Assembly (NCBI GenBank): GCA_018712885.1
Contig: DVGE01000014.1
Span: 1-12,636 of the forward strand
From: Candidatus Pullichristensenella stercoripullorum
GTDB taxonomy: Bacteria; Bacillota; Clostridia; Christensenellales; Aristaeellaceae
Direction: 5' to 3'
Length of the DNA: 12,636 bases
The notes beneath the pieces were generated by a model that was given only the letters and a program-made list of their open reading frames with translations, had not been told where the DNA came from and made no database searches. The translations under genes were made by a program, and so were the position numbers. This document shows, piece after piece, positions 1 through 6,755 of the stretch (position 1 is its first letter; each line of letters opens with the position of its first letter).

Positions 1-11
1 TATGGTTTCTG

Positions 12-560
12 TTAGCTGTTCTCTGCCGTGTTCTCCCGCAAACAACGCTCGATGAATACGCCCTTTTCCAGCCGGTAGCCCAGCCGGTCATGCGGATATT
101 TTTCGGCCAGGCGCTTCTTCAGTGTCGCATACTCGTTCCGGAGAGTTTCTGAACCTTGCAGCAGGCGCAGAAACGCCAGCTGATCCCTGGCCACGGGGTG
201 ATCCTGCGTCGTCAGGTGTATGTAGGTGGTGTCGTCCTCACTGTCGTCGTCCGAGAAGAACCAGCGCCCGGGGCGGCCGCATTCGCCCAGACACAAGAAG
301 ACCGTCGCCAACCGTTTCTTCGCCGTCTCCAGCTCCTCAGGCTCGACCAGCACCAGCACATCCACGATGGGCTTGCCACACATGCCGGGGATGGCTGTGC
401 CCCCAACGTGGCGCACGTAGCACTCCATGTCGTCTTCCAGCAGCAGCGCGATGATCAGCTGTTTGGTGAGGCGGAAACGGCGAGGCCATTCCGCCTGATA
501 GGGCACGATACGGACATCGTCGTGAAACGCACACTTGAGCAGCGTGGGGAGTTTGCTCAT
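12..560 (-). CDS. GrpB-family (UPF0157) nucleotidyltransferase-fold protein
   Basis: This 182-residue protein has the full length of the GrpB/UPF0157 family, a branch of the polymerase-beta nucleotidyltransferase superfamily. The family signature HVGGTAIPG...KPIVDV lies at residues 51-68. It contains the G-G/S turn (53-54) and the conserved Asp67. The second acidic position of the usual D-x-D/E is Leu69, so catalysis cannot be assumed. A typical C-terminal half follows (YIHLTTQDH around 113-121, then RDQLAFLRLL). The biochemical function of GrpB proteins is not settled. The ATG overlaps the stop of the upstream small gene in an ATGA arrangement, so the two are probably translationally coupled. 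It is the last gene of a three-gene unit headed by antitoxin-like proteins, so it may be the effector (toxin) of that unit; this is inference. No terminator hairpin is visible in the 11 bases left in the window. Confidence 0.85.
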   Translation of the reverse strand: MSKLPTLLKCAFHDDVRIVPYQAEWPRRFRLTKQLIIALLLEDDMECYVRHVGGTAIPGMCGKPIVDVLVLVEPEELETAKKRLATVFLCLGECGRPGRWFFSDDDSEDDTTYIHLTTQDHPVARDQLAFLRLLQGSETLRNEYATLKKRLAEKYPHDRLGYRLEKGVFIERCLRENTAENS

Positions 561-820
561 TGTGCTTCACCATCCATGCACTGGGTAAGCCAAGCCTTTG
601 CCCGTTCGGGACAGACGACGCACCACATGAAGAAAAGCACGGCGGATTCCTCGACCGTCCAGCCGTATCCCTTGAGTACTTCCTCGACCTTCGCGAGAAG
701 ATCCGCGCCGACAGGGATGGTCATGGTTTCTGTTCCCTGTTCAACGGCCTGCCTTATGTGCTTATGAACGGCTTCACAGGCCTCTTGGTTTTCCTGTGTG
801 AACAGGGAAGGCGCATTCAC
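557..820 (-). CDS. small RelB/DinJ-like protein (putative antitoxin component)
   Basis: The protein has 87 residues if it starts at the GTG at 820. From about residue 33 it resembles RelB/DinJ-type ribbon-helix-helix antitoxins: a short strand (TMTIPVGADLLAK), then an amphipathic helix, a GW/T turn and a second helix (VEEVLKGYGWTVEESAVLFF). The resemblance is by pattern only. The start is uncertain. An ATG exists at 955, but starting there would overlap the upstream antitoxin gene by 119 bp in a frame that looks like a shadow. A strong GGAGG (866-870) is followed only by ACG/ATC codons in this frame, so a rare start near 851-856 is possible. The GTG at 820 has no clear SD. The stop overlaps the GrpB ATG, which points to co-expression. 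Otherwise it is a hypothetical protein. Confidence 0.6.
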   Translation of the reverse strand: MNAPSLFTQENQEACEAVHKHIRQAVEQGTETMTIPVGADLLAKVEEVLKGYGWTVEESAVLFFMWCVVCPERAKAWLTQCMDGEAQ

Positions 821-836
821 GGCTTTCAGACATCGT

Positions 837-1169
837 TCAACTTCCGCAGGGATCGTGCTGTTTCGCCTCCTTTGCCTTCTGACGGCGTGTTTTTCGCTCC
901 GCCCGCCATTTCGCGGCAGCCTCTTCGGCTTCGCGCATCGTCTTTTCATAATCACCGCTCAGGCACGCGTGCGTCTCGATGGACATGATCGCGCAATCCC
1001 GCTTGCCGCGGCGGGTGAAGATGATGACGTGGCCGGCAGTCTCCAGATAGGCCCACACGGCGGAGGGTTTGCGCCGAAACTGCGTGACGCTGACTTCCTT
1101 TTCCACGATCTGGAAGTCAAGTTTGCCGGGCTGGTGGGGGATGGTAATTGGTTCGCTGTTATGGCTCAT
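837..1169 (-). CDS. Phd/YefM-family antitoxin-like protein
   Basis: This is a 110-residue protein. Residues about 23-65 match the Phd/YefM antitoxin pattern: EVSVTQFRRKPSAVWAYLE, then HVIIFTRRGKRDCAIMS and an IET/AC-L segment, which is the DNA-binding and dimerisation fold of these antitoxins. A highly charged helical C-terminal tail (EAEEAAAKWRAERKTRRQ) follows; in Phd/YefM proteins this region wraps the toxin. I chose the ATG at 1169 because GGGGAGG (1179-1185) lies 9 nt upstream. An in-frame ATG at 1223 would add 18 residues without such a site. It is the first gene of the three-gene unit that ends with GrpB. No Doc, YoeB or RelE partner is visible. By analogy with the family it probably represses its own promoter; the two inverted repeats at 1253-1319 are candidate sites. 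Confidence 0.75.
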   Translation of the reverse strand: MSHNSEPITIPHQPGKLDFQIVEKEVSVTQFRRKPSAVWAYLETAGHVIIFTRRGKRDCAIMSIETHACLSGDYEKTMREAEEAAAKWRAERKTRRQKAKEAKQHDPCGS

Positions 1170-1252
1170 CGCTGGCGCCTCCCCGGGGAGTGGTTTGTAG
1201 GATCGTGGACATGCACGAAGCACCTGCTTCTATTTTGACATAAAATGGCTTT

Positions 1253-1319
1253 CCGCGCAACGACTGCGCGGTCGTAAAAGTCAAATTTTCTGCAGGCTAC
1301 GTGATTGGCGTCATCACGT
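1253..1319. repeat. two perfect short inverted repeats upstream of the antitoxin-like gene
   Basis: Two independent perfect inverted repeats lie 84-150 bp upstream of the antitoxin ATG. The first is CCGCGCA/TGCGCGG (1253-1259 with 1265-1271, 5-nt loop). The second is ACGTGAT/ATCACGT (1299-1305 with 1313-1319, 7-nt loop). They could be operator sites for the antitoxin-like proteins or RNA hairpins in a leader. I could not find a convincing sigma-A promoter around them: a TTGACT on the minus strand at 1279-1284 has no matching -10 at 17 nt. Confidence 0.45.
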
Positions 1320-1437
1320 GAGCGGATGTAAACGCGCATTGCGTAGGGCAGGTGTCGCTCCCACGAAAACGGTTTCATGTCTCATTAACAGGATTCGGGA
1401 AACGGTTAAACATGCAAGGCGTATGTGTGCGGGCCAA

Positions 1438-1665
1438 GATGAGCTGCACCAATCCTGCTTCCTCCGGCACGATCTCCGGCTCGCCATTCCCGCCCTTGCG
1501 GTAGCCGAGGAAGTTTTTGTAGGGCATGGAGACTTTCCCATCGGCAAAGCGCTTGCGACATCCCCATGTGACGTTTTCCGAGATGCTGCGGTTTTCTTCC
1601 TGCGCAAGAGAGGACATGATCGTAATGAGCAGCTCGCCCTTGGAATCCAGCGTGTAGATGTTCTT
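1438..1665 (-). pseudogene. large serine recombinase remnant (internal fragment)
   Basis: About 76 codons on the minus strand read as an internal piece of a large serine site-specific recombinase. It begins KNIYTLDSKGELLITIMSS, continues LAQEENRSISENVTWG, then RKRFADGKVSMPYKNFLGY and a GNGEPEIVPEEAGLVQLI segment. This is the stretch that links the end of the resolvase catalytic domain to the recombinase domain in transposon- and phage-type integrases. Similarity stops abruptly on both sides. The catalytic serine region is absent upstream. After LVQLI the reading frame continues with unrelated residues to a stop at 1375. The fragment is therefore a decayed mobile-element relic and not a working gene. 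No intact mobile genes or att sites are visible nearby. Confidence 0.8.
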
Positions 1666-1831
1666 CGCGGCGCAGCTCGCCGAGCAGGTAGCCGTCATCG
1701 TTCTCGGTGATGGCGGCGGTGATGGCGGTCGGGGTCTGCCGCTGGGTATCGAAGCAGAAGGAGTCGGTGCCGGCGGCGAGCATGGTGGTGAAGGCCGCCT
1801 TGAAGCTGGTGCTGGAGGTGCCGAGGACGTC
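1666..1831 (-). pseudogene. unidentified coding remnant fused out of frame to the recombinase relic
   Basis: Immediately upstream of the recombinase relic (minus strand), a different frame has strongly GC-biased third positions and a natural-looking protein sequence: DVLGTSSTSFKAAFTTMLA, then TDSFCFDTQRQTPTA and ITENDDGYLLGEL. The recombinase frame in the same stretch is a Pro/Ser-rich shadow. This suggests a fragment of another gene joined to the recombinase piece around 1660-1670. I do not recognise the family, and no start or complete domain can be seen. It may derive from the same integrated element. Confidence 0.4.
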
Positions 1832-2063
1832 CCCTCGCGTACAATCCGGGCAACACCGGCCGTGTGAAGGGCTAGTCCGACGGAGAGCTGCGCTGAGCGC
1901 CGCGACCGACGGGGGCCTTGAGACAGCCTTGCCTGTTTCGCGTCGCTGTTTCCTGACGCGATGTCCGTCAACCAAGGCCCTGCGGCCCTTTTCGCAGGGC
2001 GTTTGCCTCGGTCGATGCGCATCCGCCACACAGGCGCCTCGAACCGTCCCCGCGAAACGACCA
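1832..2063. other. GC-rich non-coding stretch with one hairpin
   Basis: I see no convincing gene between the recombinase relic and the operon terminator. The open frames on both strands lack recognisable motifs. The only clear structure is a perfect 8-bp inverted repeat GCCCTGCG/CGCAGGGC (1977-1984 with 1993-2000, 8-nt loop GCCCTTTT), which may be a rho-independent-like element with a weak T tract on the plus strand. This is probably degenerate sequence left by the lost mobile element. Confidence 0.4.
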
Positions 2064-2111
2064 ACAGCCCCATCGAGCGTCGCCATGCATTGGCGTGCCC
2101 GATGGGGCTGT
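2064..2111 (-). terminator. hairpin, probable terminator of the sugar operon
   Basis: A perfect 12-bp stem ACAGCCCCATCG (2064-2075) pairs with CGATGGGGCTGT (2100-2111). The loop contains a further nested stem CGCCA/TGGCG (2081-2085 with 2091-2095). It starts 60 bp after the stop of the last operon gene. On the minus strand it is followed by TGGTCGTTTCG, only a weak U tract, so termination may be imperfect or factor-assisted. A smaller 7-bp hairpin (CCCTGTC/GACAGGG, 2135-2141 with 2154-2160) lies between it and the stop codon. Confidence 0.6.
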
Positions 2112-2170
2112 CCGTCTGTTGGACGATCAGGGCTCCCTGTCTGTTTCATGGAGGACAGGGGCGGGCGACA

Positions 2171-3571
2171 TCAGCTGTGGCGGTAGACCTCCCAGCCCAT
2201 GTAGTTGCCCAGCGCTTCTTCCAGCACATCGGCGCACTCCGCCTGCGCCAATGCCACGTGGTGTTCAAAGCCGTTTTTGCAAATGTAGTGCATCAGGCCG
2301 TTGAGGTTCGGCACTTCGCATACGGCCACGCCACCAAAGGTGTGCAGCTCGTCGTCGGTGAAGCGGCCTTCGCCGAGGTAGCACTTGATGACGCCGCGAC
2401 GGTCGTCGGTGGAGACTTTGAGATAGGTCATCGCCGAGGGGCGCACGCGGCCCTTGAGCGCGCCAAAGGAGCGCTCCGCGCCCAGCGTGGTGGCCAGTAT
2501 GTCGAGGTTGGCCAGCTCCGGCTTCTCTGTAAAGGCAGACACCGGGTAGTTGCAGCAGTGTACGTTGACACACTTGTCAGGCACAGTGGCGTAGTTGTTG
2601 TCCCAGTCCTGATAGATGGGCGGCACGCCGCCGGCCTTGAGCAGCGCCAGCATGGACACAGCGCCCATCACGTCCGTCTCGCAGGCAGAGGGCATGCCCT
2701 TGGAACCCATCATGCTCATGGCCAGACAGGCCGCACAGCCATAGTTTGCCTCTACGCTATCCCAACACTGGATGGCGCTGGCGTCGCAGTGGTGATCGCG
2801 CATCCAGTTTTCCAGCGCCACAATCAGCCTCGCCTGCTTGAGTACTTTTTCCTCGGAGATGCCGGGGCAGATGTTGGCATAGCCGCGAATCTCCTCCGCC
2901 TTGGCCTGCGCCTGCGCGTCGGAGACCTCGGCGGCGTCGGCGAAAATCTCGCTCATGTCCTCGGTCTCCACGGAAATGCCGCTGTTTTGCAGCAACTTTT
3001 CCGAATAACGCACCGTGCGGAAGGGCATCACGCGGGCGCCGATCTGGGCAATGCGCGCCGTGCGCATGGCCTTGACCACCGCGCAGACGCGGGCAAAGCG
3101 CTCCACGTCGGCGTGGAACTCCTCGCCGTCCACGGGGCAGGTGTGGCGCGTGGTCAGCGTGTACTTGATGCCGTACTGGTAAAGGTTGTTGCACAAAGAG
3201 AGCTTGCCGCAAAAGGCGTCGCGGCGGTTTTCCAGCTGCAATTTGTCCAGATCGTCATCGCATGCCTGAATGAGAATGGGGCAATCCAGCCGGCTGAGGC
3301 GGATGGCGTCGGAAACACCGGTCTCCTCGCCGAAGTTGGGCAGGCAGACGATGATGCCGTCGATCTCGTCGGCGTGGCGGCGGAAGAGCTCCGCGCACTT
3401 GACCGCCTCCTCATAGGTCATGGTCTGGCCCATGCAGGTATCCTCGGGCGAGAGGGTCACGTACTGATGCCCCCAGGCGTCCAGAGCGGCGAGCAGCTTT
3501 TCGCGCGCCGTGCGCACGAGGTGGTCGGGGAAGAACGAACGGTTGCTGATGATGATGCCAAATGTTGCCAT
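2171..3571 (-). CDS. L-fucose isomerase-family sugar isomerase
   Basis: This 466-residue cytosolic protein belongs to the L-fucose isomerase-related group (COG2407-type), the metal-dependent aldose-ketose isomerases. The N-terminal half is Rossmann-like (GIIISNRSFFPDH at 5-17; a DGIIVCLPNFGEETG segment at 71-85). The C-terminal half has the family's metal-site region: CWDSVE at 269-274 and ACETDVMGA at 296-304 supply likely Glu/Asp ligands, and His437/His438 is a possible histidine ligand; ligand assignment is by analogy. I chose the ATG at 3571 because AAGGAG sits 9 nt upstream; the longer open frame lacks a start with such a site. It begins 14 nt after the kinase stop and is the last operon gene. 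It presumably converts the imported aldose to the ketose that the kinase phosphorylates. The substrate is not readable from sequence; D-apiose is suggested by context. Confidence 0.8.
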   Translation of the reverse strand: MATFGIIISNRSFFPDHLVRTAREKLLAALDAWGHQYVTLSPEDTCMGQTMTYEEAVKCAELFRRHADEIDGIIVCLPNFGEETGVSDAIRLSRLDCPILIQACDDDLDKLQLENRRDAFCGKLSLCNNLYQYGIKYTLTTRHTCPVDGEEFHADVERFARVCAVVKAMRTARIAQIGARVMPFRTVRYSEKLLQNSGISVETEDMSEIFADAAEVSDAQAQAKAEEIRGYANICPGISEEKVLKQARLIVALENWMRDHHCDASAIQCWDSVEANYGCAACLAMSMMGSKGMPSACETDVMGAVSMLALLKAGGVPPIYQDWDNNYATVPDKCVNVHCCNYPVSAFTEKPELANLDILATTLGAERSFGALKGRVRPSAMTYLKVSTDDRRGVIKCYLGEGRFTDDELHTFGGVAVCEVPNLNGLMHYICKNGFEHHVALAQAECADVLEEALGNYMGWEVYRHS

Positions 3572-3585
3572 GTTCTCTTTCTCCT

Positions 3586-5037
3586 TTATCGTATACGCGC
3601 GCGCTCGATCGCGGCCTTCCACTGCGCGCGCAGTTCCGCGCGGCGCGGGGCGGGCATTGCCGGCGAATAGCTGGCGCCCGTGCGCTCGCGCGCGCGGATC
3701 TGGTCGAATGCGGCGAATACGCCTGTTTTGAGGCCGGCGATGTAGGCGGCTCCGAGCGCGGAAAGCTCGCTGGCGACGGCCACGCGCACATCGCAATTCG
3801 CCAGATCCGCCTGCATCTGCATCAGCAGGCGGTTTTTTGTCGGCCCGCCGTCGGTCAGCAGCGTGTCGGCGGCGTAGCCGCTCTCCGCGCGCATGACCTC
3901 GAGCACGTCCGCGTCTTGCTGGGCGATGGATTCCAGCGCCGCGCGCGCGATGTGCGCCCGGGTGACGCCGCGGTCCATGCCGCAGAGGAGGGCGCGCGCG
4001 TCCGAATCAAAGTAGGGCGCGCCCAGCCCGGAGAAGGCCGGGACGAGGCTCGCGCCGCGGCTGTCATCCACCGTGCCCGCCAGCGCCTCGATCTGCTGCG
4101 GGCCTTCAAAGAGGCCGACATCGTGGCAGAGCCACACCAGCGTGTCGCCGGAACAGGTGACATTGCCCTCAAGGGCGTAGTCCGTCCTGCCGCCCACGCG
4201 GAAAGCGACGGAGGCCGAGAGCCCGTGGCGGGAGATGACCGGCGCATCGCCGACATTCATCATCACCGAGGAGCCGGTGCCGTAGGTGGCCTTGGCCATG
4301 CCTGGGCGATGGCAACCCTGCCCGAACAGCGCCGCATGGCTGTCGCCGAGTACGCCGGTGATGGGAATGCCGCGGTAGCTGCCGAAATCGCCGTCCGCGC
4401 CGAGAATGGCCTCGGGCATGAGAGAGGCGGGGATGCCGAACAGGTCGAGCAACTCCGCGCTCCATGTCAGAGAGCGCAGCTCCATCAGCTGCGTGCGGCT
4501 GGCGTTGGTGGCGTCGGTGAGGTGTTTGCCGCCGGTGAGGCGGTAAACGAGGTAACTGTCAATGGTGCCCAGGCGCAGTTCACCCTTTTCAGCGCGCGCT
4601 TTCAAATCCTGCCGCTCCGCAAAGAGGGAACGCACCTTACCTGCGGGGAAGTAGGGCGAGAGGTAGAGCCCGGTGATCTCATGGACGCGCTCGGCATGCG
4701 CCGCCAGTTCCCGGCAGGCCGCCTCGCCGCGCACATCCTGCCAGACGATGGCCGGGCAGACCGGTTCTCCGCTGGCGGCGTCCCACAAAACAGTGGTCTC
4801 GCGCTGGTTGGAGATGGCGATGGCGGCGACGTTCTTCGCGCCTGCCTTGTCGATGAGGTTGTCGATGAGCGTCTGTACGTTGTGCCAGATCTCCGAGGCA
4901 TCGTGTTCAACGCGGCCGGGGGCGGGGTAGTGCTGCTTATGCTCCAACGCGCCGCGCTCGACGATGAAACCGCCTTCATCGACGAGAAAAGCCTTGCTCG
5001 CGGAGGTGGATTGATCGATGGCGACGATGTGCCTCAT
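3586..5037 (-). CDS. glycerol kinase-like FGGY carbohydrate kinase
   Basis: This is a 483-residue FGGY-family kinase that transfers phosphate from ATP to a polyol or ketose. The N-terminal phosphate-binding turn is DQSTSAS (8-14, usually DQGTTSS in glycerol kinase). Glycerol-kinase substrate residues have clear counterparts: Arg79-Glu80 (SNQRETT), Trp99 (VWQDVRG), Tyr129 (LSPYF) and the catalytic-base Asp232 (GVLGDSHAALFGQ). The neighbour of that Asp is Ser instead of the Gln of glycerol kinase. ATP-site motifs in the second half include ATYGTGSSVMM and LLTDGGPTKNRLLMQ. The C-terminus is short compared with GlpK. Its ATG follows directly on the transketolase C-subunit stop (4-bp overlap). Together with the isomerase and transketolase, this suggests a ketose kinase such as D-apulose kinase and not a housekeeping glycerol kinase. 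There is no glycerol facilitator or GlpD nearby. Confidence 0.85.
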   Translation of the reverse strand: MRHIVAIDQSTSASKAFLVDEGGFIVERGALEHKQHYPAPGRVEHDASEIWHNVQTLIDNLIDKAGAKNVAAIAISNQRETTVLWDAASGEPVCPAIVWQDVRGEAACRELAAHAERVHEITGLYLSPYFPAGKVRSLFAERQDLKARAEKGELRLGTIDSYLVYRLTGGKHLTDATNASRTQLMELRSLTWSAELLDLFGIPASLMPEAILGADGDFGSYRGIPITGVLGDSHAALFGQGCHRPGMAKATYGTGSSVMMNVGDAPVISRHGLSASVAFRVGGRTDYALEGNVTCSGDTLVWLCHDVGLFEGPQQIEALAGTVDDSRGASLVPAFSGLGAPYFDSDARALLCGMDRGVTRAHIARAALESIAQQDADVLEVMRAESGYAADTLLTDGGPTKNRLLMQMQADLANCDVRVAVASELSALGAAYIAGLKTGVFAAFDQIRARERTGASYSPAMPAPRRAELRAQWKAAIERARIR

Positions 5038-5954
5038 AGCGCTTTCACCGCCGCGGCGATGCCCTCCGCCGTCAGTCCGTAGTGCTGGAAAACCTCCTTG
5101 TTGGTGCCGGAAAAGAGCGTCTCGTCCGGCAGGCCGAGAATGCGCATCTTCACCGGATGCGCCTGACAGATGACCTCTGCGGCTGCGCCGCCGAGGCCGC
5201 CGTGTACGCTGTGTTCCTCGACAGTGACCACTTTGCCGGTCTCTGCCGCAGCAAGCACAGCTTCGATGTCAAGAGGTTTGATGGTGTGCATGTCCACTAC
5301 GCGCACGCTCAGCCCGTCCTTTGCCAATAGTTCCGCCGCTTTGAGAGCGGGGTAGACCATTTCGCCGCAGGCGATGATGGCCGCGTCCGTACCTTCGCGG
5401 GCGGTGATGGCCTTGCCAATCTCCACCTGCACGTCGTCGGGGTAGATGTCCTCCACGTCGCCGCGGCCCACGCGGATGTAGGCCGGTTCCGGGGAGGCGA
5501 CCAGCGCGCGCGTCAGGGCGGCGGCGCTGTTGGCGTCTGCGGGCAGAAGCACCTGCAAGCCCGGCACCGCGCGCATGAAGGCTACGTCCTGCACGGCGTG
5601 GTGCGTGCCGCCCAGCGCGCCGTAGCTGACGCCGCCGGACACGCCCAGCACCTTGACGTTCATGTGGGAATACGCCACGTCCACCTTCACCTGTTCGGCG
5701 GCGCGGGTGGCGTAGAAGCTGGCCGGGCCGCAGACGAAGGGCTTGAGGCCCGAGGCCGCCAGACCGGCGGCGATGCCCACCGCGTCCTGCTCGGCAATGC
5801 CGCATTCCACGAACTGACCCGGCAGCTCGCGCACGAAATCGTTGAGCGTGACCGAGCCGGAGGAGTCTGTCGCCAAGGCGAAGATGGTCTTGTCCTCGCG
5901 CGCCAACTTCAACAGGGTTTCCGTGATCGCTCTTCTTGCCGCTTTCATGCCCAT
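5034..5954 (-). CDS. transketolase C-terminal subunit (split transketolase)
   Basis: This 306-residue protein carries the pyrimidine-binding and C-terminal domains of a thiamine-diphosphate transketolase. The cofactor-activating glutamate is Glu55 in VECGIAEQDAVGIAAGLA. A middle segment (SYGALGGTHHAVQD) and the C-terminal transketolase domain (VRVVDMHTIKPLD, then VVTVEEHSVHGGLGG) follow in the usual order. It pairs with the N-terminal subunit encoded just upstream to make one active enzyme that transfers a two-carbon ketol unit. Two starts are possible: ATG at 5954 or ATG at 5948. The second overlaps the upstream stop as ATGA and lies 10 nt from GGGGG. Coupled translation fits the required 1:1 stoichiometry. 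Split transketolases often sit in sugar or sulfosugar clusters and act on pathway-specific ketose phosphates; apulose-4-phosphate is one such substrate. Confidence 0.9.
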   Translation of the reverse strand: MGMKAARRAITETLLKLAREDKTIFALATDSSGSVTLNDFVRELPGQFVECGIAEQDAVGIAAGLAASGLKPFVCGPASFYATRAAEQVKVDVAYSHMNVKVLGVSGGVSYGALGGTHHAVQDVAFMRAVPGLQVLLPADANSAAALTRALVASPEPAYIRVGRGDVEDIYPDDVQVEIGKAITAREGTDAAIIACGEMVYPALKAAELLAKDGLSVRVVDMHTIKPLDIEAVLAAAETGKVVTVEEHSVHGGLGGAAAEVICQAHPVKMRILGLPDETLFSGTNKEVFQHYGLTAEGIAAAVKAL

Positions 5955-6742
5955 TCAACCCCCTTCACACCCAGCGCTTCATAGGCCTGCTGGAGCTGTT
6001 CTTCATTGGGCACATGGTGGTGCCACTCGGCGCGGTTCTCCGCAAAGGGCAGGCCCTTGCCCTTGACCGTGTGCGCAAGCAGAAGGTGTGGCTTGCCCTC
6101 GGGATGGTTGCCGTGGTAGTAGTTGAGCAGCGCCTGCATGTCGTTGCCATCCGCCTCGACCACGTCCCAGCCAAAGGCGCGCCACTTGGCGGCAAGGTCA
6201 TCCAGCGCCATAACCTTTTCGGTGGGGCCGCTGATCTGCAACCCGTTGCGATCCACGACCGCAAAGAGATTGTCCAGATGGTAATTCGCGCCAGCCATGG
6301 CCGCTTCCCAGATGCTGCCCTCAGCCTGTTCGCCGTCGCCCATGATGACGTAGACGTTGGCGTCCGTGCCGGTGCGTTTGGCTGCCAGCGCCATGCCCAC
6401 ACCCACGGGCAGACCGTGTCCCAGCGCGCCGGTGCAGACTTCCACACCCGGAACCTTGTTGTTCGGGTGGCCGATCAGGGGACTGCCCGCCTGTGAGAAC
6501 GTGCGCAGGTCCTCCTTGGGGAAATAGCCGAGGTCGGCGAGGATGGCCCAGTAGCCCTCGACGGAATGCCCTTTGCTGAGCAGGAAGTGGTCCTGCGGCC
6601 GTTTGACGTCGTAAAACAGGCAGGTGAGTACGTCCAAGCAGCTCATCGCCCCGCCGGTGTGCCCAGTGCGGGCGCGGGTGATCATCGTCACCGCGTCGGC
6701 GCGGCGCTCATTGGCAATGCGTTGAAGTTCGATCGCGTTCAT
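5945..6742 (-). CDS. transketolase N-terminal subunit (split transketolase)
   Basis: This 265-residue protein is the diphosphate-binding half of transketolase. It has the N-terminal GHTGGAMS segment (27-34, His28), the SKGHS motif (56-60, His59), a TGALGHGLPVGVG stretch (104-116, usually LGQG) and the thiamine diphosphate/metal motif GDGEQAEG (135-142) ending at Asn166 (VVDRNG). The length matches other stand-alone N subunits. The ATG at 6742 has GGGGGGAAG just upstream and begins 13 nt after the permease stop. Its stop overlaps the start of the C subunit, so the halves are coupled. It acts in the cytosol. Since it is physically between transporter and kinase genes, it very likely serves this sugar pathway and not the general pentose phosphate pathway. 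Confidence 0.9.
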   Translation of the reverse strand: MNAIELQRIANERRADAVTMITRARTGHTGGAMSCLDVLTCLFYDVKRPQDHFLLSKGHSVEGYWAILADLGYFPKEDLRTFSQAGSPLIGHPNNKVPGVEVCTGALGHGLPVGVGMALAAKRTGTDANVYVIMGDGEQAEGSIWEAAMAGANYHLDNLFAVVDRNGLQISGPTEKVMALDDLAAKWRAFGWDVVEADGNDMQALLNYYHGNHPEGKPHLLLAHTVKGKGLPFAENRAEWHHHVPNEEQLQQAYEALGVKGVEWA

Positions 6743-6755
6743 CGTTCTTCCCCCC

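Noticed and set aside
557..955. Start of the RelB-like gene at ATG 955
   Set aside because: It would overlap the antitoxin gene by 119 bp, and the extra residues are a basic shadow of that gene's charged tail.
1234..1245. TTGACATAAAAT on the plus strand as a promoter
   Set aside because: The two hexamers are adjacent with no spacer, and there is no plus-strand gene downstream.
1166..1378. 70-codon minus-strand frame ending in an ATGA overlap with the antitoxin start
   Set aside because: It covers the leader with the inverted repeats, has no good SD and resembles no known family. The overlap is probably chance, though a leader peptide cannot be excluded.
1961..3670. Long plus-strand open frame (569 codons) opposite the isomerase gene
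   Set aside because: It is a His/Ala/Gly/Arg-rich shadow caused by GC-biased codons of the minus-strand gene, with no recognisable domain.
3562..5082. Long plus-strand open frame (506 codons) opposite the kinase gene
   Set aside because: It lies antisense to a clear FGGY kinase and has low-complexity composition without motifs.
2171..6742. Sulfoquinovose sulfo-transketolase pathway as the role of the operon
   Set aside because: That pathway also uses an isomerase and split transketolase, but it has no FGGY kinase, and no sulfoacetaldehyde enzymes or sulfonate exporter are present here.
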